NCBI RefSeq assembly: GCF_014270105.1
Contig: NZ_JACNMF010000001.1
Span: forward strand, 1,171,560-1,235,559
DNA from: Hyunsoonleella aquatilis
Lineage (GTDB): Bacteria; Bacteroidota; Bacteroidia; Flavobacteriales; Flavobacteriaceae
Length of the DNA stretch: 64,000 nt
Reading direction: 5' to 3'
Part shown: piece after piece, positions 25,806-34,543 of the stretch
How the letters are laid out: every line of letters begins with the position of its first letter
How positions within the stretch are numbered: the stretch's first letter is position 1
Position numbers and translations under genes: made by a program
The notes under the pieces: model-generated
Database searches by the model: none
The model's input: the letters and a program-made list of their open reading frames with translations, nothing else
Told to the model about the DNA's origin: nothing

Positions 25806-27278
25806 ATGACTGCACATCAAAACAAGATACTGGGAGAAGGTTTAACTTATGACGACGTCCTGCTAGTACCGGCCTTTTCAGAAGTTTTACCCCGCGAAGT
25901 CAATATTCAATCCAAATTCACGCGTAATATTACCATCAATGTGCCTATTATTTCGGCTGCGATGGACACAGTTACCGAAAGTAAAATGGCTATTGCCATG
26001 GCCCAGGAAGGTGGTATTGGCGTACTGCACAAAAACATGACCGTTGAGGCCCAAGCGCTTAAAGTAAGAAGGGTAAAGCGTGCCGAAAGCGGTATGATTA
26101 TAGACCCCGTAACCTTGCCAATGGACGCGATTGTAAAAGATGCAAAACGCGCCATGGCCGAGCACAGTATTGGCGGGATTCCAATTGTAGCAAAGGACGG
26201 TACTTTAAAAGGGATTGTGACCAACAGGGATTTGCGCTTTGAGCATGAAAAGAAAAAGCCAATTACGGAGGTAATGACAGGCGAAAACTTGGTGACGGCT
26301 CCTGTTGGCACCTCTTTGAAAGATGCCGAAATCATCCTTCAGGAACACAAAATTGAAAAGCTGTTAATCGTTGATGATAACTATAAATTATCGGGATTAA
26401 TCACATTTAGGGATATTACTAAGTTGAGCCAAAAACCCAACGCCAATAAAGATAAGTATGGGCGTTTACGTGTGGCTGCCGCTATTGGCGTTACCGCCGA
26501 TGCCGTAAAAAGGGCAGAGGCCTTGGTAAATGCAGGTGTTGATGCCGTAGTGATTGATACTGCCCACGGACACACCAAAGGCGTGGTTAGTGTTTTAAAA
26601 GAAATAAAATCAAAATTCCCTGAATTGGAAGTTATCGTCGGGAACATTGCTACGGGTGACGCAGCAAGATATTTAGTAGAAGCCGGTGCAGATGCTGTTA
26701 AAGTGGGTATTGGGCCAGGGTCAATTTGTACCACACGTGTCGTGGCTGGTGTAGGTTTTCCACAATTTTCTGCGGTATTGGAAGTTGCGGCAGCGATAAA
26801 AGGTACTGGTGTTCCAGTAATTGCAGATGGGGGTATCCGCTACACGGGGGATATTCCAAAAGCCATTGCGGCAGGGGCGGATACGGTAATGTTAGGATCG
26901 CTATTGGCAGGAACAAAAGAATCTCCTGGGGAGACTATTATTTACGAAGGACGAAAATTTAAATCCTACCGAGGTATGGGTTCTGTGGAGGCTATGAAAG
27001 AAGGTAGTAAAGACCGTTATTTCCAGGATGTAGAGGATGATATCAAAAAGTTGGTACCGGAAGGTATCGTTGGACGTGTGCCATACAAAGGCGATTTATA
27101 CGAAAGCATCCATCAGTTTATTGGCGGATTACGTGCCGGGATGGGATATTGTGGTGCCAAGGACATCGCTACCCTAAAGGAAAACGGACAATTTGTTAAG
27201 ATTACCGCAAGTGGTATCAACGAAAGCCATCCTCATGATGTAACCATTACTAAGGAGTCTCCTAATTATTCAAGGTAA
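25806..27278 (+). CDS. guaB: Inosine-5'-monophosphate dehydrogenase
   Basis: A 490-residue IMPDH of full usual length. The TIM barrel ([57 protein letters not shown] with the catalytic Cys, [16 protein letters not shown], the flap [17 protein letters not shown]) is interrupted at about residues 95-205 by two CBS domains ([37 protein letters not shown]) that bind adenine and guanine nucleotides. It converts IMP to XMP with NAD+, the first committed step of GMP synthesis. Transcribed alone from the promoter at 25688. Confidence 0.97.
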   Translation: MTAHQNKILGEGLTYDDVLLVPAFSEVLPREVNIQSKFTRNITINVPIISAAMDTVTESKMAIAMAQEGGIGVLHKNMTVEAQALKVRRVKRAESGMIIDPVTLPMDAIVKDAKRAMAEHSIGGIPIVAKDGTLKGIVTNRDLRFEHEKKKPITEVMTGENLVTAPVGTSLKDAEIILQEHKIEKLLIVDDNYKLSGLITFRDITKLSQKPNANKDKYGRLRVAAAIGVTADAVKRAEALVNAGVDAVVIDTAHGHTKGVVSVLKEIKSKFPELEVIVGNIATGDAARYLVEAGADAVKVGIGPGSICTTRVVAGVGFPQFSAVLEVAAAIKGTGVPVIADGGIRYTGDIPKAIAAGADTVMLGSLLAGTKESPGETIIYEGRKFKSYRGMGSVEAMKEGSKDRYFQDVEDDIKKLVPEGIVGRVPYKGDLYESIHQFIGGLRAGMGYCGAKDIATLKENGQFVKITASGINESHPHDVTITKESPNYSR

Positions 27279-27348
27279 AATTTTAAGATTTTGTGCTCAC
27301 ATCCATAGGGTATACGCTAAAGAAGTCTTGTTTTGACTCAGTTCTTTG

Positions 27349-28182
27349 TTAAAGCCAGTTTTTTTTCTTTTTAATTGTTCTATAAATTTCTATGTTATGA
27401 TTATAAACAGTCTTAATTCGGATTTCATACTGATTTCCGCGTTGTAATTTTTCTTGAAGCTCATAGTCAGTATAAATTTTAAGTCTATGATGTTGTTTTT
27501 TATCAGAACAAATTTCAGCGTTTATTTCCCAAGAGTCTTTGATTAATCTTTTCCTGAAAATATTAACTATTAAAGTTTCTTTTGGGGAAAATTGCTTGTA
27601 ATTGATTTCTGGTCCATCAAATTTTCTTTTACCAATTTTATGTCCTTCTATTGCAATTTTTCTGTTTTCAATTCCTTCTTTCCGTCCTTTTTTTGATAGT
27701 TTGTCTGCTTCTTTATTTAGTTTTCTCTTGCGGTATTCTATTCGGACAGATTTTCTGGCTTCATTACCAAGTTTAGTTCTGGTTTTGTCCAATTTGTTTA
27801 ATAAATCCCAATTCTTTATTTCTTTTCCTTCGTAGTTCTTTCCACCGTTACTTCTCCATTCTTTTATTTTAAAGACACTTGTTCTATCAGTATCTTGAAG
27901 TGCAAATCGGTCAGTTATCACGATAATTTTTGACGTTTGAGATAAATCAGGTTCGTTTATTTTAATGAAGTCTCTTAATCCTTGAATTCCAAAAATCAAC
28001 CCTGCCAATTCAAGCCTTTCAATATTTGAGTCAACATAAATTCCGTCGTGTTCAGATACGTCTTCGAGCTCCAAATATTCAGGGAATTTAATTACATAGC
28101 CAATTCCGCCACTTGATTGAGAATCGTACATCATTGAACCGTCACAATGAATATAAATGGCACCATAATCAAATCTTTGCAT
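27349..28182 (-). CDS. RNase H-like protein with C-terminal extension
   Basis: A 277-residue protein. Residues 1-170 hold all four elements of the RNase HI active site in order: IYIHCDGSMMY (Asp14), NIERLELAGLIFGIQGL (Glu), IIVITDRFAL (Asp) and KLNKEADKLSKKG (the final Asp in NKEAD). About 100 Lys-rich residues of unknown fold follow. The gene is markedly poorer in GC and richer in Lys codons than guaB and the neighbours, so it was probably acquired. It could cut RNA-DNA hybrids; a role in defence or a mobile element is speculation. A cassette-like hairpin lies upstream. Confidence 0.8.
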   Translation of the reverse strand: MQRFDYGAIYIHCDGSMMYDSQSSGGIGYVIKFPEYLELEDVSEHDGIYVDSNIERLELAGLIFGIQGLRDFIKINEPDLSQTSKIIVITDRFALQDTDRTSVFKIKEWRSNGGKNYEGKEIKNWDLLNKLDKTRTKLGNEARKSVRIEYRKRKLNKEADKLSKKGRKEGIENRKIAIEGHKIGKRKFDGPEINYKQFSPKETLIVNIFRKRLIKDSWEINAEICSDKKQHHRLKIYTDYELQEKLQRGNQYEIRIKTVYNHNIEIYRTIKKKKNWL

Positions 28183-28565
28183 AATGTTTTCAAATTGGCT
28201 CTAACTTGTTTATATGCAGAACTTTTTTCCTGTTATACCAATTAGTTTGGCTATGCGGAAGTTTTTTTAAATAAAGTTACGCATATAAAACCTTATATTT
28301 TTTTAAATCCGTAGTGTAAATATAGATGCTTTCTTACGCAATAGAAAGATAAATTGCGAAATTATCTACTAAGCCGATACAACACAAACGTCTTAGCCGT
28401 TAAAAGGAAAAACGCCCCAACCTGCTGTGTTGCGCACAACTTAAGGATATGCACCGTTTCAATACTGAAACCACCCCGTCCCTATGGCTATTGGGACATC
28501 GCAGTTGAATTTATACCCACCGTTAACGGAGGTAGTAGAAAATATTGATAACGTAAAGGAGAAAA
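28183..28565. other. Non-coding region with a long imperfect hairpin
   Basis: No convincing gene is present. At 28204-28222 the sequence TTGTTTATATGCAGAAC pairs imperfectly with GTTACGCATATAAAACC (about 28276-28292), with further complementarity inside (GAACTTTTTTCC against GGAAGTTTTTTT). At 28489-28504 CCCTATGGCTATTGGG is a degenerate version of the palindrome CCCGATAGCTATCGGG found in other gaps. A 64-codon frame at 28354-28548 has no coding character. Confidence 0.5.
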
Positions 28566-28802
28566 TCATTCAGAATACACCACCCCCCGATGCGGAAGCA
28601 AAGCATCCCGTATAGGTTTCATATCGATTTCATTCACCACCATAAAGGCAATGCTGTGGACTTCATTTAAAACTTCAGCCCCGGTAATAGTTATGTCCAG
28701 ATTTTCACGCTGAATATATTCCTTTAAATGGATGTGGTGGTGCTCGGCAATCCTTTGGGCATCCGGGCCCCTAAAATCCCAAATTAGTTTTAATTGTCGC
28801 AT
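28566..28802 (-). CDS. Small conserved hypothetical protein
   Basis: A 78-residue cytoplasmic protein with an alternating beta-alpha pattern (RQLKLIWDFRGPDA, HHHIHLKEYIQ, VHSIAFMVVNEIDM, IRDALLPHRGVVYSE), resembling small ferredoxin-like or ACT-like regulators seen across Bacteroidota. ATG 28802. No function can be given. It is divergent from the PPIase operon, with 149 bases between. Confidence 0.75.
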   Translation of the reverse strand: MRQLKLIWDFRGPDAQRIAEHHHIHLKEYIQRENLDITITGAEVLNEVHSIAFMVVNEIDMKPIRDALLPHRGVVYSE

Positions 28803-28895
28803 GCGGTTTGTTTTCGTTGTAAATGTCTAAAAATTATCCGTTTTGGCATCCGATTATGTAAAATAAATCTATCCCCAATACGTTTGCTATTCAAC

Positions 28896-28925
28896 TTGTT
28901 TAAAAGTGATATATTGTTATTTTTG
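28896..28925 (+). promoter_or_regulatory. Promoter of the PPIase-surA-moxR operon
   Basis: TTG at 28896-28898 and TATTTTTG at 28918-28925 with 19 bases between, a full match to the Bacteroidota promoter. The start codon follows 26 bases later. Confidence 0.78.
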
Positions 28926-28951
28926 TAGCCATTGATTAAAAATCCTAATTT

Positions 28952-30892
28952 ATGAAGATGAAGTGGTTTGCCCTTGTTTTTACTGTTTTATTTATTTCGA
29001 CATCTTTTGCCCAAAGTGATGATGTGCTTTTTACGGTGGATGGTGACACTGTTTTTACGTCCGAGTTTAAACGCGTGTACAGCAAAAACTTAAATTTGGT
29101 TCAGGACGAATCTCAGAAAGATGTGGACGAATATTTAAAATTGTTCGTTAATTACAAGGTAAAACTTAAGGAAGCTAAGGCCCAAGGCTTGCACGAAAAG
29201 CCTAATTACCAAAGGGAATTATCTAATTATAAAAGGCAGTTGGCAAAAAACTATATGTCTGACAACACCGTGAGCGAGGCCTTGGTGAAAGAGGCCTACG
29301 AGCACTTTTCGCATGACGTAAAGGCCAATCATATTTTGGTGAGAGTATCAGATGATGCATCTCCCGAGGATACATTGACGGCTTATAATCGTATTTTGAA
29401 ATTAAGGGAGCGTACGGTAAAAGAAGGTTTTGAAGCGGTAAGAAAAGAAGTGCACGACGGAAAAAAATTATATGGCGAGGAATTGGGGTGGTTTACCGCT
29501 TTCAGAATGGTATATCCTTTTGAGAAAGTAGCCTTTAATACGCCAGTTGGGGAAACTTCAGAACCGTTTAGAACTCAATTTGGTTACCATATCGTGCACG
29601 TTTTGGACAAGCGCAAATCCCCGGGGAAATGCACCGTGAAGCACATTATGGTGATGCATAAAAAGGAGGAGGGCCTTGCGGATTTCTCGGAGAACCGAAT
29701 AAAGGAACTATACCAAAAAATACAACAAGGTGAGGAATTTGAAACGATTGCCAAGGAATTTTCAGATGATAAGAACACCGCCCCAAGGGGTGGCGAATTG
29801 CAGCCTTTTTCAAGTGGGCAATTAAGTGTTCCTGAATTTGAGGAAACAGCGTTTGCGCTAGAAAACCCCGGGGATATTTCTGAGCCGATACGGACTGAGT
29901 TTGGGTGGCACATCATTAAATTGAAAGAAATTGAGCCTGTTGGTAGCTTTGAGCAATTAAAATCTGAATTGGAGGCTAAGGTAAAGCGTGATGACCGCTC
30001 TAAATTAATCGAGGAAGCATTGATTGCTAAGTTGAAGAAAAAGCGAAATATTGGGGAGGAGACACCTAACTTAGAATATTTTGCCTCAATTTTGAATGAC
30101 GATTTCTTTACAAGAAAATGGCAGTTGCCCGAAGATTTTAAAGCTAATCAATTATTTCTAAACATAGGAGAAAAGAGCTTAACCTATGCTGATTTTGGGG
30201 AGTATCTTGTCAAATATCAACGCAGCTCACGAGGCAGAAAACCTTTTGAGACGATTGCAAAAGAAGCCTACAATGCCTTTTTGAGCAACGAGCTAAAAGC
30301 CTATGAGGAGGAACATCTTGAGGCTGAAAATGAAGATTTTGCTCATATTTTATCAGAATATAGGGACGGTTTGCTCCTGTTCGATTTGATGGAAAATACC
30401 ATTTGGAAAACGGCGAAAACGGATTCTTTGGAGATTCAAAACTATTACGATAACAATAAGGACAAATACTACTGGCCCGAACGCGTGGTTGTGGATGTGG
30501 CCTCTGCTTCAAAGCGAAAAATCATTAATAGAGTATCAAAAATGCTACACGAAGAAATGTCGTTCGAGCACATCAAAAAGTTGGTAAACACCAATGGTGA
30601 TGTTCATGTGATTATTACCTCAGATACCATGCCTGCCGATCATCAGGCGCTACCAAAAGATTTTGAGTTTAAGCCTGGCATTTCAAAAGTATATAAGCAC
30701 AACAAGGGTTATGTAGTTGCTAAAGTACAAGAGGTGTTGCCAAAAACCTTAAAACCTTTTGAAGATATTAAAGGCTTGGTGATGAGTGATTATCAAACCC
30801 ACAAGGAGTCACTTTGGCTGGCCGAGCTAAAAGAAAAGTATAAAGTGGTTGTGAACGCCGATGCCCTAAAAAAGGTAAAAGCAGAATTATAG
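28952..30892 (+). CDS. Periplasmic peptidylprolyl isomerase with two parvulin domains
   Basis: A 646-residue protein with signal peptide ending STSFAQ. An N-terminal chaperone helix region is followed by two parvulin (rotamase) domains: one at about 115-220 (VKANHILVRVSDDASPEDT, TQFGYHIVHVLDK) and one at about 225-330 (CTVKHIMVMHKKE, FSDDKNTAPRGGELQPF, EFGWHIIKLKEIEP), then a long helical tail. This layout is that of SurA/PrsA-type folding factors for outer-membrane proteins. First gene of an operon with a parvulin-like lipoprotein, surA-like and moxR genes, an order conserved in Flavobacteriia. Confidence 0.92.
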   Translation: MKMKWFALVFTVLFISTSFAQSDDVLFTVDGDTVFTSEFKRVYSKNLNLVQDESQKDVDEYLKLFVNYKVKLKEAKAQGLHEKPNYQRELSNYKRQLAKNYMSDNTVSEALVKEAYEHFSHDVKANHILVRVSDDASPEDTLTAYNRILKLRERTVKEGFEAVRKEVHDGKKLYGEELGWFTAFRMVYPFEKVAFNTPVGETSEPFRTQFGYHIVHVLDKRKSPGKCTVKHIMVMHKKEEGLADFSENRIKELYQKIQQGEEFETIAKEFSDDKNTAPRGGELQPFSSGQLSVPEFEETAFALENPGDISEPIRTEFGWHIIKLKEIEPVGSFEQLKSELEAKVKRDDRSKLIEEALIAKLKKKRNIGEETPNLEYFASILNDDFFTRKWQLPEDFKANQLFLNIGEKSLTYADFGEYLVKYQRSSRGRKPFETIAKEAYNAFLSNELKAYEEEHLEAENEDFAHILSEYRDGLLLFDLMENTIWKTAKTDSLEIQNYYDNNKDKYYWPERVVVDVASASKRKIINRVSKMLHEEMSFEHIKKLVNTNGDVHVIITSDTMPADHQALPKDFEFKPGISKVYKHNKGYVVAKVQEVLPKTLKPFEDIKGLVMSDYQTHKESLWLAELKEKYKVVVNADALKKVKAEL

Positions 30893-30899
30893 AAAACTA

Positions 30900-31754
30900 A
30901 TGCAATTAAAATCCCTCATATTAGTTGTTGTTTTGGCGAGTTTGGCTTCGTGCGATTTTTTTAGAAAAACTGAAGAAAAAAAGCCCATCGCCCGAGTAAA
31001 TAACAGCTATTTGTACTACGAGGATTTAGAGGATGCTTTTTCAGAAGGAATTAGTAAAGCGGACAGTACTTTGATGGTCCAGAATTTTATTAATAATTGG
31101 GCTACCCAGCAATTACTTGTGGACGGTGCAATGATCAACCTGGGAGAGGACAAGCAAAAAACCTTTAGTAAACTTGTGGATCAGTACAAAAAGGACTTAT
31201 ACAGCAAGGCGTATTTGGAGGCTTTAGTGAGACAAAATATCGATACGTCGGTATCAAAAGAAGCGGCCACGGCCTATTATGAATCCCACAAGGATGTATT
31301 CAAATTAAACGAGGAGCTTATCAAATTCAGATACATTCATGTAGACGAGGATATCATTGATTTTGAAACCATTAAGGAGCGTTTCAGACGGTTTGATGGG
31401 AAGGATAAAAGGGCTCTGGATTCCATAGCTATTCAATTCAGATCATACTCGTTAAATGATTCTATATGGGTGAAAATGAGCCAGGTAATTGCGAAGATTC
31501 CAGGGGTGAATTCTGAAAATAAAAGTCAACTGTTAAAAAAATCCCATTTTGTGCAACTCAAAGATTCATTAGGTTTATATTTGATGCAGATAAATGATGT
31601 GTTATTTCGTAACGATACTGCGCCGTTGGAATATGTAAAACCTACCATTCATCAGATTGTCATCAACAGGCGCAAATTGGAACTCATAAAAAAATTGGAG
31701 AAAGATATTACTAAGGATGCTATTAAAAACAAAGAGTTTGAAATCTATAATTGA
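30900..31754 (+). CDS. SurA_N-like chaperone lipoprotein without a visible isomerase domain
   Basis: A 284-residue lipoprotein (signal MQLKSLILVVVLASLASC, then DFF). The mature part has the SurA/PrsA-like helical chaperone region (YYEDLEDAFSEGISK, FINNWATQQLLVDGAM), but no parvulin motif such as GGELG or GYHI is seen, so it is probably a holdase only. It starts 7 bases after the two-domain PPIase gene and its end overlaps the next gene by 38 bases. Confidence 0.85.
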   Translation: MQLKSLILVVVLASLASCDFFRKTEEKKPIARVNNSYLYYEDLEDAFSEGISKADSTLMVQNFINNWATQQLLVDGAMINLGEDKQKTFSKLVDQYKKDLYSKAYLEALVRQNIDTSVSKEAATAYYESHKDVFKLNEELIKFRYIHVDEDIIDFETIKERFRRFDGKDKRALDSIAIQFRSYSLNDSIWVKMSQVIAKIPGVNSENKSQLLKKSHFVQLKDSLGLYLMQINDVLFRNDTAPLEYVKPTIHQIVINRRKLELIKKLEKDITKDAIKNKEFEIYN

Positions 31755-33171
31755 CGTAAGATTGCTTTTGGTCTTGTTGTTTGTTTGGGCTTTGCCCTCG
31801 CACTCACAGGAGATAATTGAAGATGAAGTTGAAGAAGAAACACAAAAAGTGGCTCAAGTAGATTCCACCCAAACCTTTCAGCGTGTAAAAGTGGACGGTG
31901 TTGCAGGTGTGGTGGGCGAATATATTGTGTTGCAATCTGATATCGATAAAACATTAATTCAGATGCAGGCCCAGGGGGTGAATACCAAAGATATTACACG
32001 TTGTCAAATTTTCGGAAAATTATTGGAGGACAAACTGTATGCCCATCATGCCATTCAAGATAGTATTGAGGTGTCTGATGCTGAAATAAGGCGAAGTGTG
32101 GACTACCAATTGCAGCAGTTTTTGCAACAGGTAAATGGCAATATGGACCGCCTTTTGGAATTTTATAAAAAAGAAGATGAAGAAAGCTTGAAGGAAGAGA
32201 TGTTTGAGATTAACAAATCCCAGATGTTGGCACAACGTATGCAGGCTAAAATTATTGAAGAGGTTGAGGTGACCCCGGAAGAGGTGAGGCAGTTTTTCAA
32301 CAAGATTCCAGAGGACGAAAGACCAACTTTTGGTACGGAGTTAAAAGTATCGCAGATTGTTGTGGAACCTGAGGTATCTGAAGAGGAAGAGCAAAAAGTA
32401 ATAGAGCAACTAAAAGGTTTTAAAAAGGACGTTTTGGAAAATGGGGCAAGTTTTCGGTCAAAAGTGGTGTTGTACACTGATGATAAAGCTTCCATTAGCA
32501 CTGGTGGAAAATACACCTTGAACCGGAAGCAGCCAAGGATGGTAAAGGAGTTCAGGCAGGTTGCTTTCTCGTTGCAAGAGGGTGAGATTTCGGATCCTTT
32601 CAAAACCGATTTTGGCTACCATATTGTTTATTGTGAAAAAATCAGGGGGCAGGAATATGATGTAAGCCACATCCTTTTAATACCAAAGGTTTCTGATGAA
32701 GCCGTAACAGAAGCCCGTGAAAAAATTACCAAAGTAAGACAAAGGATAGTGGATGGCGACATTACTTTTGAAGCGGCGGCAAGGGAGTCCAGTGATGAAA
32801 AAGAAACCAGATTTGATGGTGGGAAATTGATTAACCCCGAAACTCAGGACTATAATTTTGAACTCACCCGAATGGATCCGGAATTGTACGGCCAAATCCA
32901 AGATTTAAAGGATGGAGAGGTTAGCCAAATTATTCCGGAATCGGATAGAACGGGGAAAGTAAAGTTCAAACTATTAACCGTGAATGATAGGATTGATGAG
33001 CATGAAGCCAATTATGCACGGGATTTCATGAAAATCAAGCAAATGGCTTTGAATGAGAAAAAGATTAAGGCCATTGAGAAATGGCAGGAAGAGAAAATCA
33101 CAGATACTTATGTAAAAGTAACGGGAGAGATGCGCGATTGTGATTATGCAAGTAACTGGTTAAAAAAATAA
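31717..33171 (+). CDS. SurA-like periplasmic chaperone and PPIase
   Basis: A 484-residue protein with signal peptide ending LPSHSQ. A SurA N-domain (VDGVAGVVGEYIVLQSDID) is followed by two parvulin domains (LKVSQIVVEPE to DFGYHIVYCEK, and YDVSHILLIPK with ETRFDGGKL). It matches the SurA layout for transport of outer-membrane barrels through the periplasm. The ATG at 31717 lies inside the upstream gene; a TTG at 31738 could also be the true start, since it still leaves a full signal peptide. No in-frame ATG in the non-overlapping part fits. Confidence 0.9.
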   Translation: MLLKTKSLKSIIDVRLLLVLLFVWALPSHSQEIIEDEVEEETQKVAQVDSTQTFQRVKVDGVAGVVGEYIVLQSDIDKTLIQMQAQGVNTKDITRCQIFGKLLEDKLYAHHAIQDSIEVSDAEIRRSVDYQLQQFLQQVNGNMDRLLEFYKKEDEESLKEEMFEINKSQMLAQRMQAKIIEEVEVTPEEVRQFFNKIPEDERPTFGTELKVSQIVVEPEVSEEEEQKVIEQLKGFKKDVLENGASFRSKVVLYTDDKASISTGGKYTLNRKQPRMVKEFRQVAFSLQEGEISDPFKTDFGYHIVYCEKIRGQEYDVSHILLIPKVSDEAVTEAREKITKVRQRIVDGDITFEAAARESSDEKETRFDGGKLINPETQDYNFELTRMDPELYGQIQDLKDGEVSQIIPESDRTGKVKFKLLTVNDRIDEHEANYARDFMKIKQMALNEKKIKAIEKWQEEKITDTYVKVTGEMRDCDYASNWLKK

Positions 33172-33174
33172 CAT

Positions 33175-34128
33175 ATGTCTGACGTTGCCGCTGTAAAGGA
33201 GTTTGTTAAAAAATACCAAGATTTAAAACAGGAAATTGCAAAGGTCATTGTGGGTCAGGATGAGGTCGTCAATCAAATATTGATTTCTATTTTTTCAGGA
33301 GGCCATTCTTTGTTAATTGGAGTTCCGGGATTAGCGAAAACCCTTATGGTAAATACCATTGCCCAGGCTTTAGGGTTAGATTTCAAGCGAATACAATTTA
33401 CCCCAGATTTAATGCCAAGCGATATTTTAGGGAGTGAAATTTTGGATGAAGACCGTCATTTTAAATTCGTAAAGGGCCCAATTTTCGCCAATATTATTTT
33501 AGCTGACGAAATCAACAGAACACCACCTAAAACTCAGGCGGCCTTATTGGAAGCCATGCAGGAAAGAGCTGTGACTGTGGCCGGACATCATTATAAATTG
33601 AGCTTGCCCTATTTCGTGCTAGCAACTCAAAACCCGATTGAGCAGGAAGGGACGTATCCCTTGCCAGAAGCACAATTAGACCGTTTTATGTTTGCCATTA
33701 ATTTGGAATATCCTTCTTTTCAAGAAGAAGTAGAAGTGGTTAAGGCAACTACCAATGATGAGGCCGTTAAGGTGAACGCTCTGTTTACAGCTGAGGAAAT
33801 TCTAAACTTTCAACACGTTATCAGAAGAATTCCTGTTGCAGATAATGTCATAGAATATGCGGTAGGGATGGTTGGCAAAACCCGACCCAATTCTGATGTG
33901 GCTCCCGATCTGGTAAAACAATATATCGATTGGGGAGCAGGACCACGAGCTTCACAAAATTTAATTTTAGCAGCCAAAACCCATGCGGCAATAAACGGTA
34001 AATTCTCTCCTGACAATGAGGATGTTCAAGCGGTAGCCTACAGTATTTTGAGGCATCGTATCATCAAAAACTACAAAGCCGAGGCAGAAGGTATTACTGA
34101 AAACGAAGTGATTTCATCTTTGTTTTAG
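33175..34128 (+). CDS. MoxR-family AAA+ ATPase
   Basis: A 317-residue MoxR ATPase: Walker A GVPGLAKT, Walker B IILADEINRTPPKTQAALLE, sensor ATQNPIEQEGTYPLPEAQLDRF, and the C-terminal lid with VGKTRPNS and GAGPRASQNL. MoxR proteins act as chaperones that insert cofactors or build complexes, often with VWA-domain partners. Here it ends a chaperone operon rather than standing next to DUF58/VWA genes, which in this window are absent. It starts 3 bases after surA. Confidence 0.95.
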   Translation: MSDVAAVKEFVKKYQDLKQEIAKVIVGQDEVVNQILISIFSGGHSLLIGVPGLAKTLMVNTIAQALGLDFKRIQFTPDLMPSDILGSEILDEDRHFKFVKGPIFANIILADEINRTPPKTQAALLEAMQERAVTVAGHHYKLSLPYFVLATQNPIEQEGTYPLPEAQLDRFMFAINLEYPSFQEEVEVVKATTNDEAVKVNALFTAEEILNFQHVIRRIPVADNVIEYAVGMVGKTRPNSDVAPDLVKQYIDWGAGPRASQNLILAAKTHAAINGKFSPDNEDVQAVAYSILRHRIIKNYKAEAEGITENEVISSLF

Positions 34129-34332
34129 ATGAATATTAAACAATTTATCATTCCTATAATTTTCTTTCTAATAGGAATTGGTTTTTCTGTGATTGGTGCT
34201 TTGTTGAAGATAATTCATTTTGAAATTGGTCTAATAACAGGCAATTTATTGATATCCATTGCAACTGGTTTCAAAGTAATGGCTATAGTTTTGGCAATCG
34301 TGAAATTACTAAAGATTTATCGCGAAAAGTAG
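34129..34332 (+). CDS. Small two-helix membrane protein, GldL N-terminus-like
   Basis: A 67-residue protein starting directly after the moxR stop. Two transmembrane helices (FIIPIIFFLIGIGFSVIGAL and LISIATGFKVMAIVLAIVKL) with the link KIIHFEIGLITGN recall the membrane part of gliding-motility protein GldL, but the coiled-coil part of GldL is missing. It may be a small membrane protein of unknown role; the coding call rests on the tight junction with moxR and clear helix pattern. Confidence 0.65.
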   Translation: MNIKQFIIPIIFFLIGIGFSVIGALLKIIHFEIGLITGNLLISIATGFKVMAIVLAIVKLLKIYREK

Positions 34333-34543
34333 GAACTGGTTAGTCTTGTGAGTAGCACTAAGAATTTTTTATTTTTCTACATGAATTAATGATAAAAATT
34401 CAAACATCACCGATAATTATGCGACTCTAATAATTAAGTATTAATACTTAGTTTTATTGAGTCATTTATCTTTACACCTTTGCATTAAATTCGTATTTTG
34501 CATCGCTTTTTTAAAATAAAAATAACATTGAAATAATTCTTTT

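Noticed and set aside
28204-28292. True integron attC site
   Set aside because: The arms pair only imperfectly and the RYYYAAC and GTTRRRY core sites are not both present; no integrase is in the window.
28354-28548. 64-codon frame in the guaB-side gap
   Set aside because: No start context, no conserved pattern, and it covers a degenerate palindrome typical for non-coding DNA.
34380-34543. acnB promoter
   Set aside because: TATCTTTA and similar words occur, but none matches TAnnTTTG with a properly spaced TTG, so none is called.
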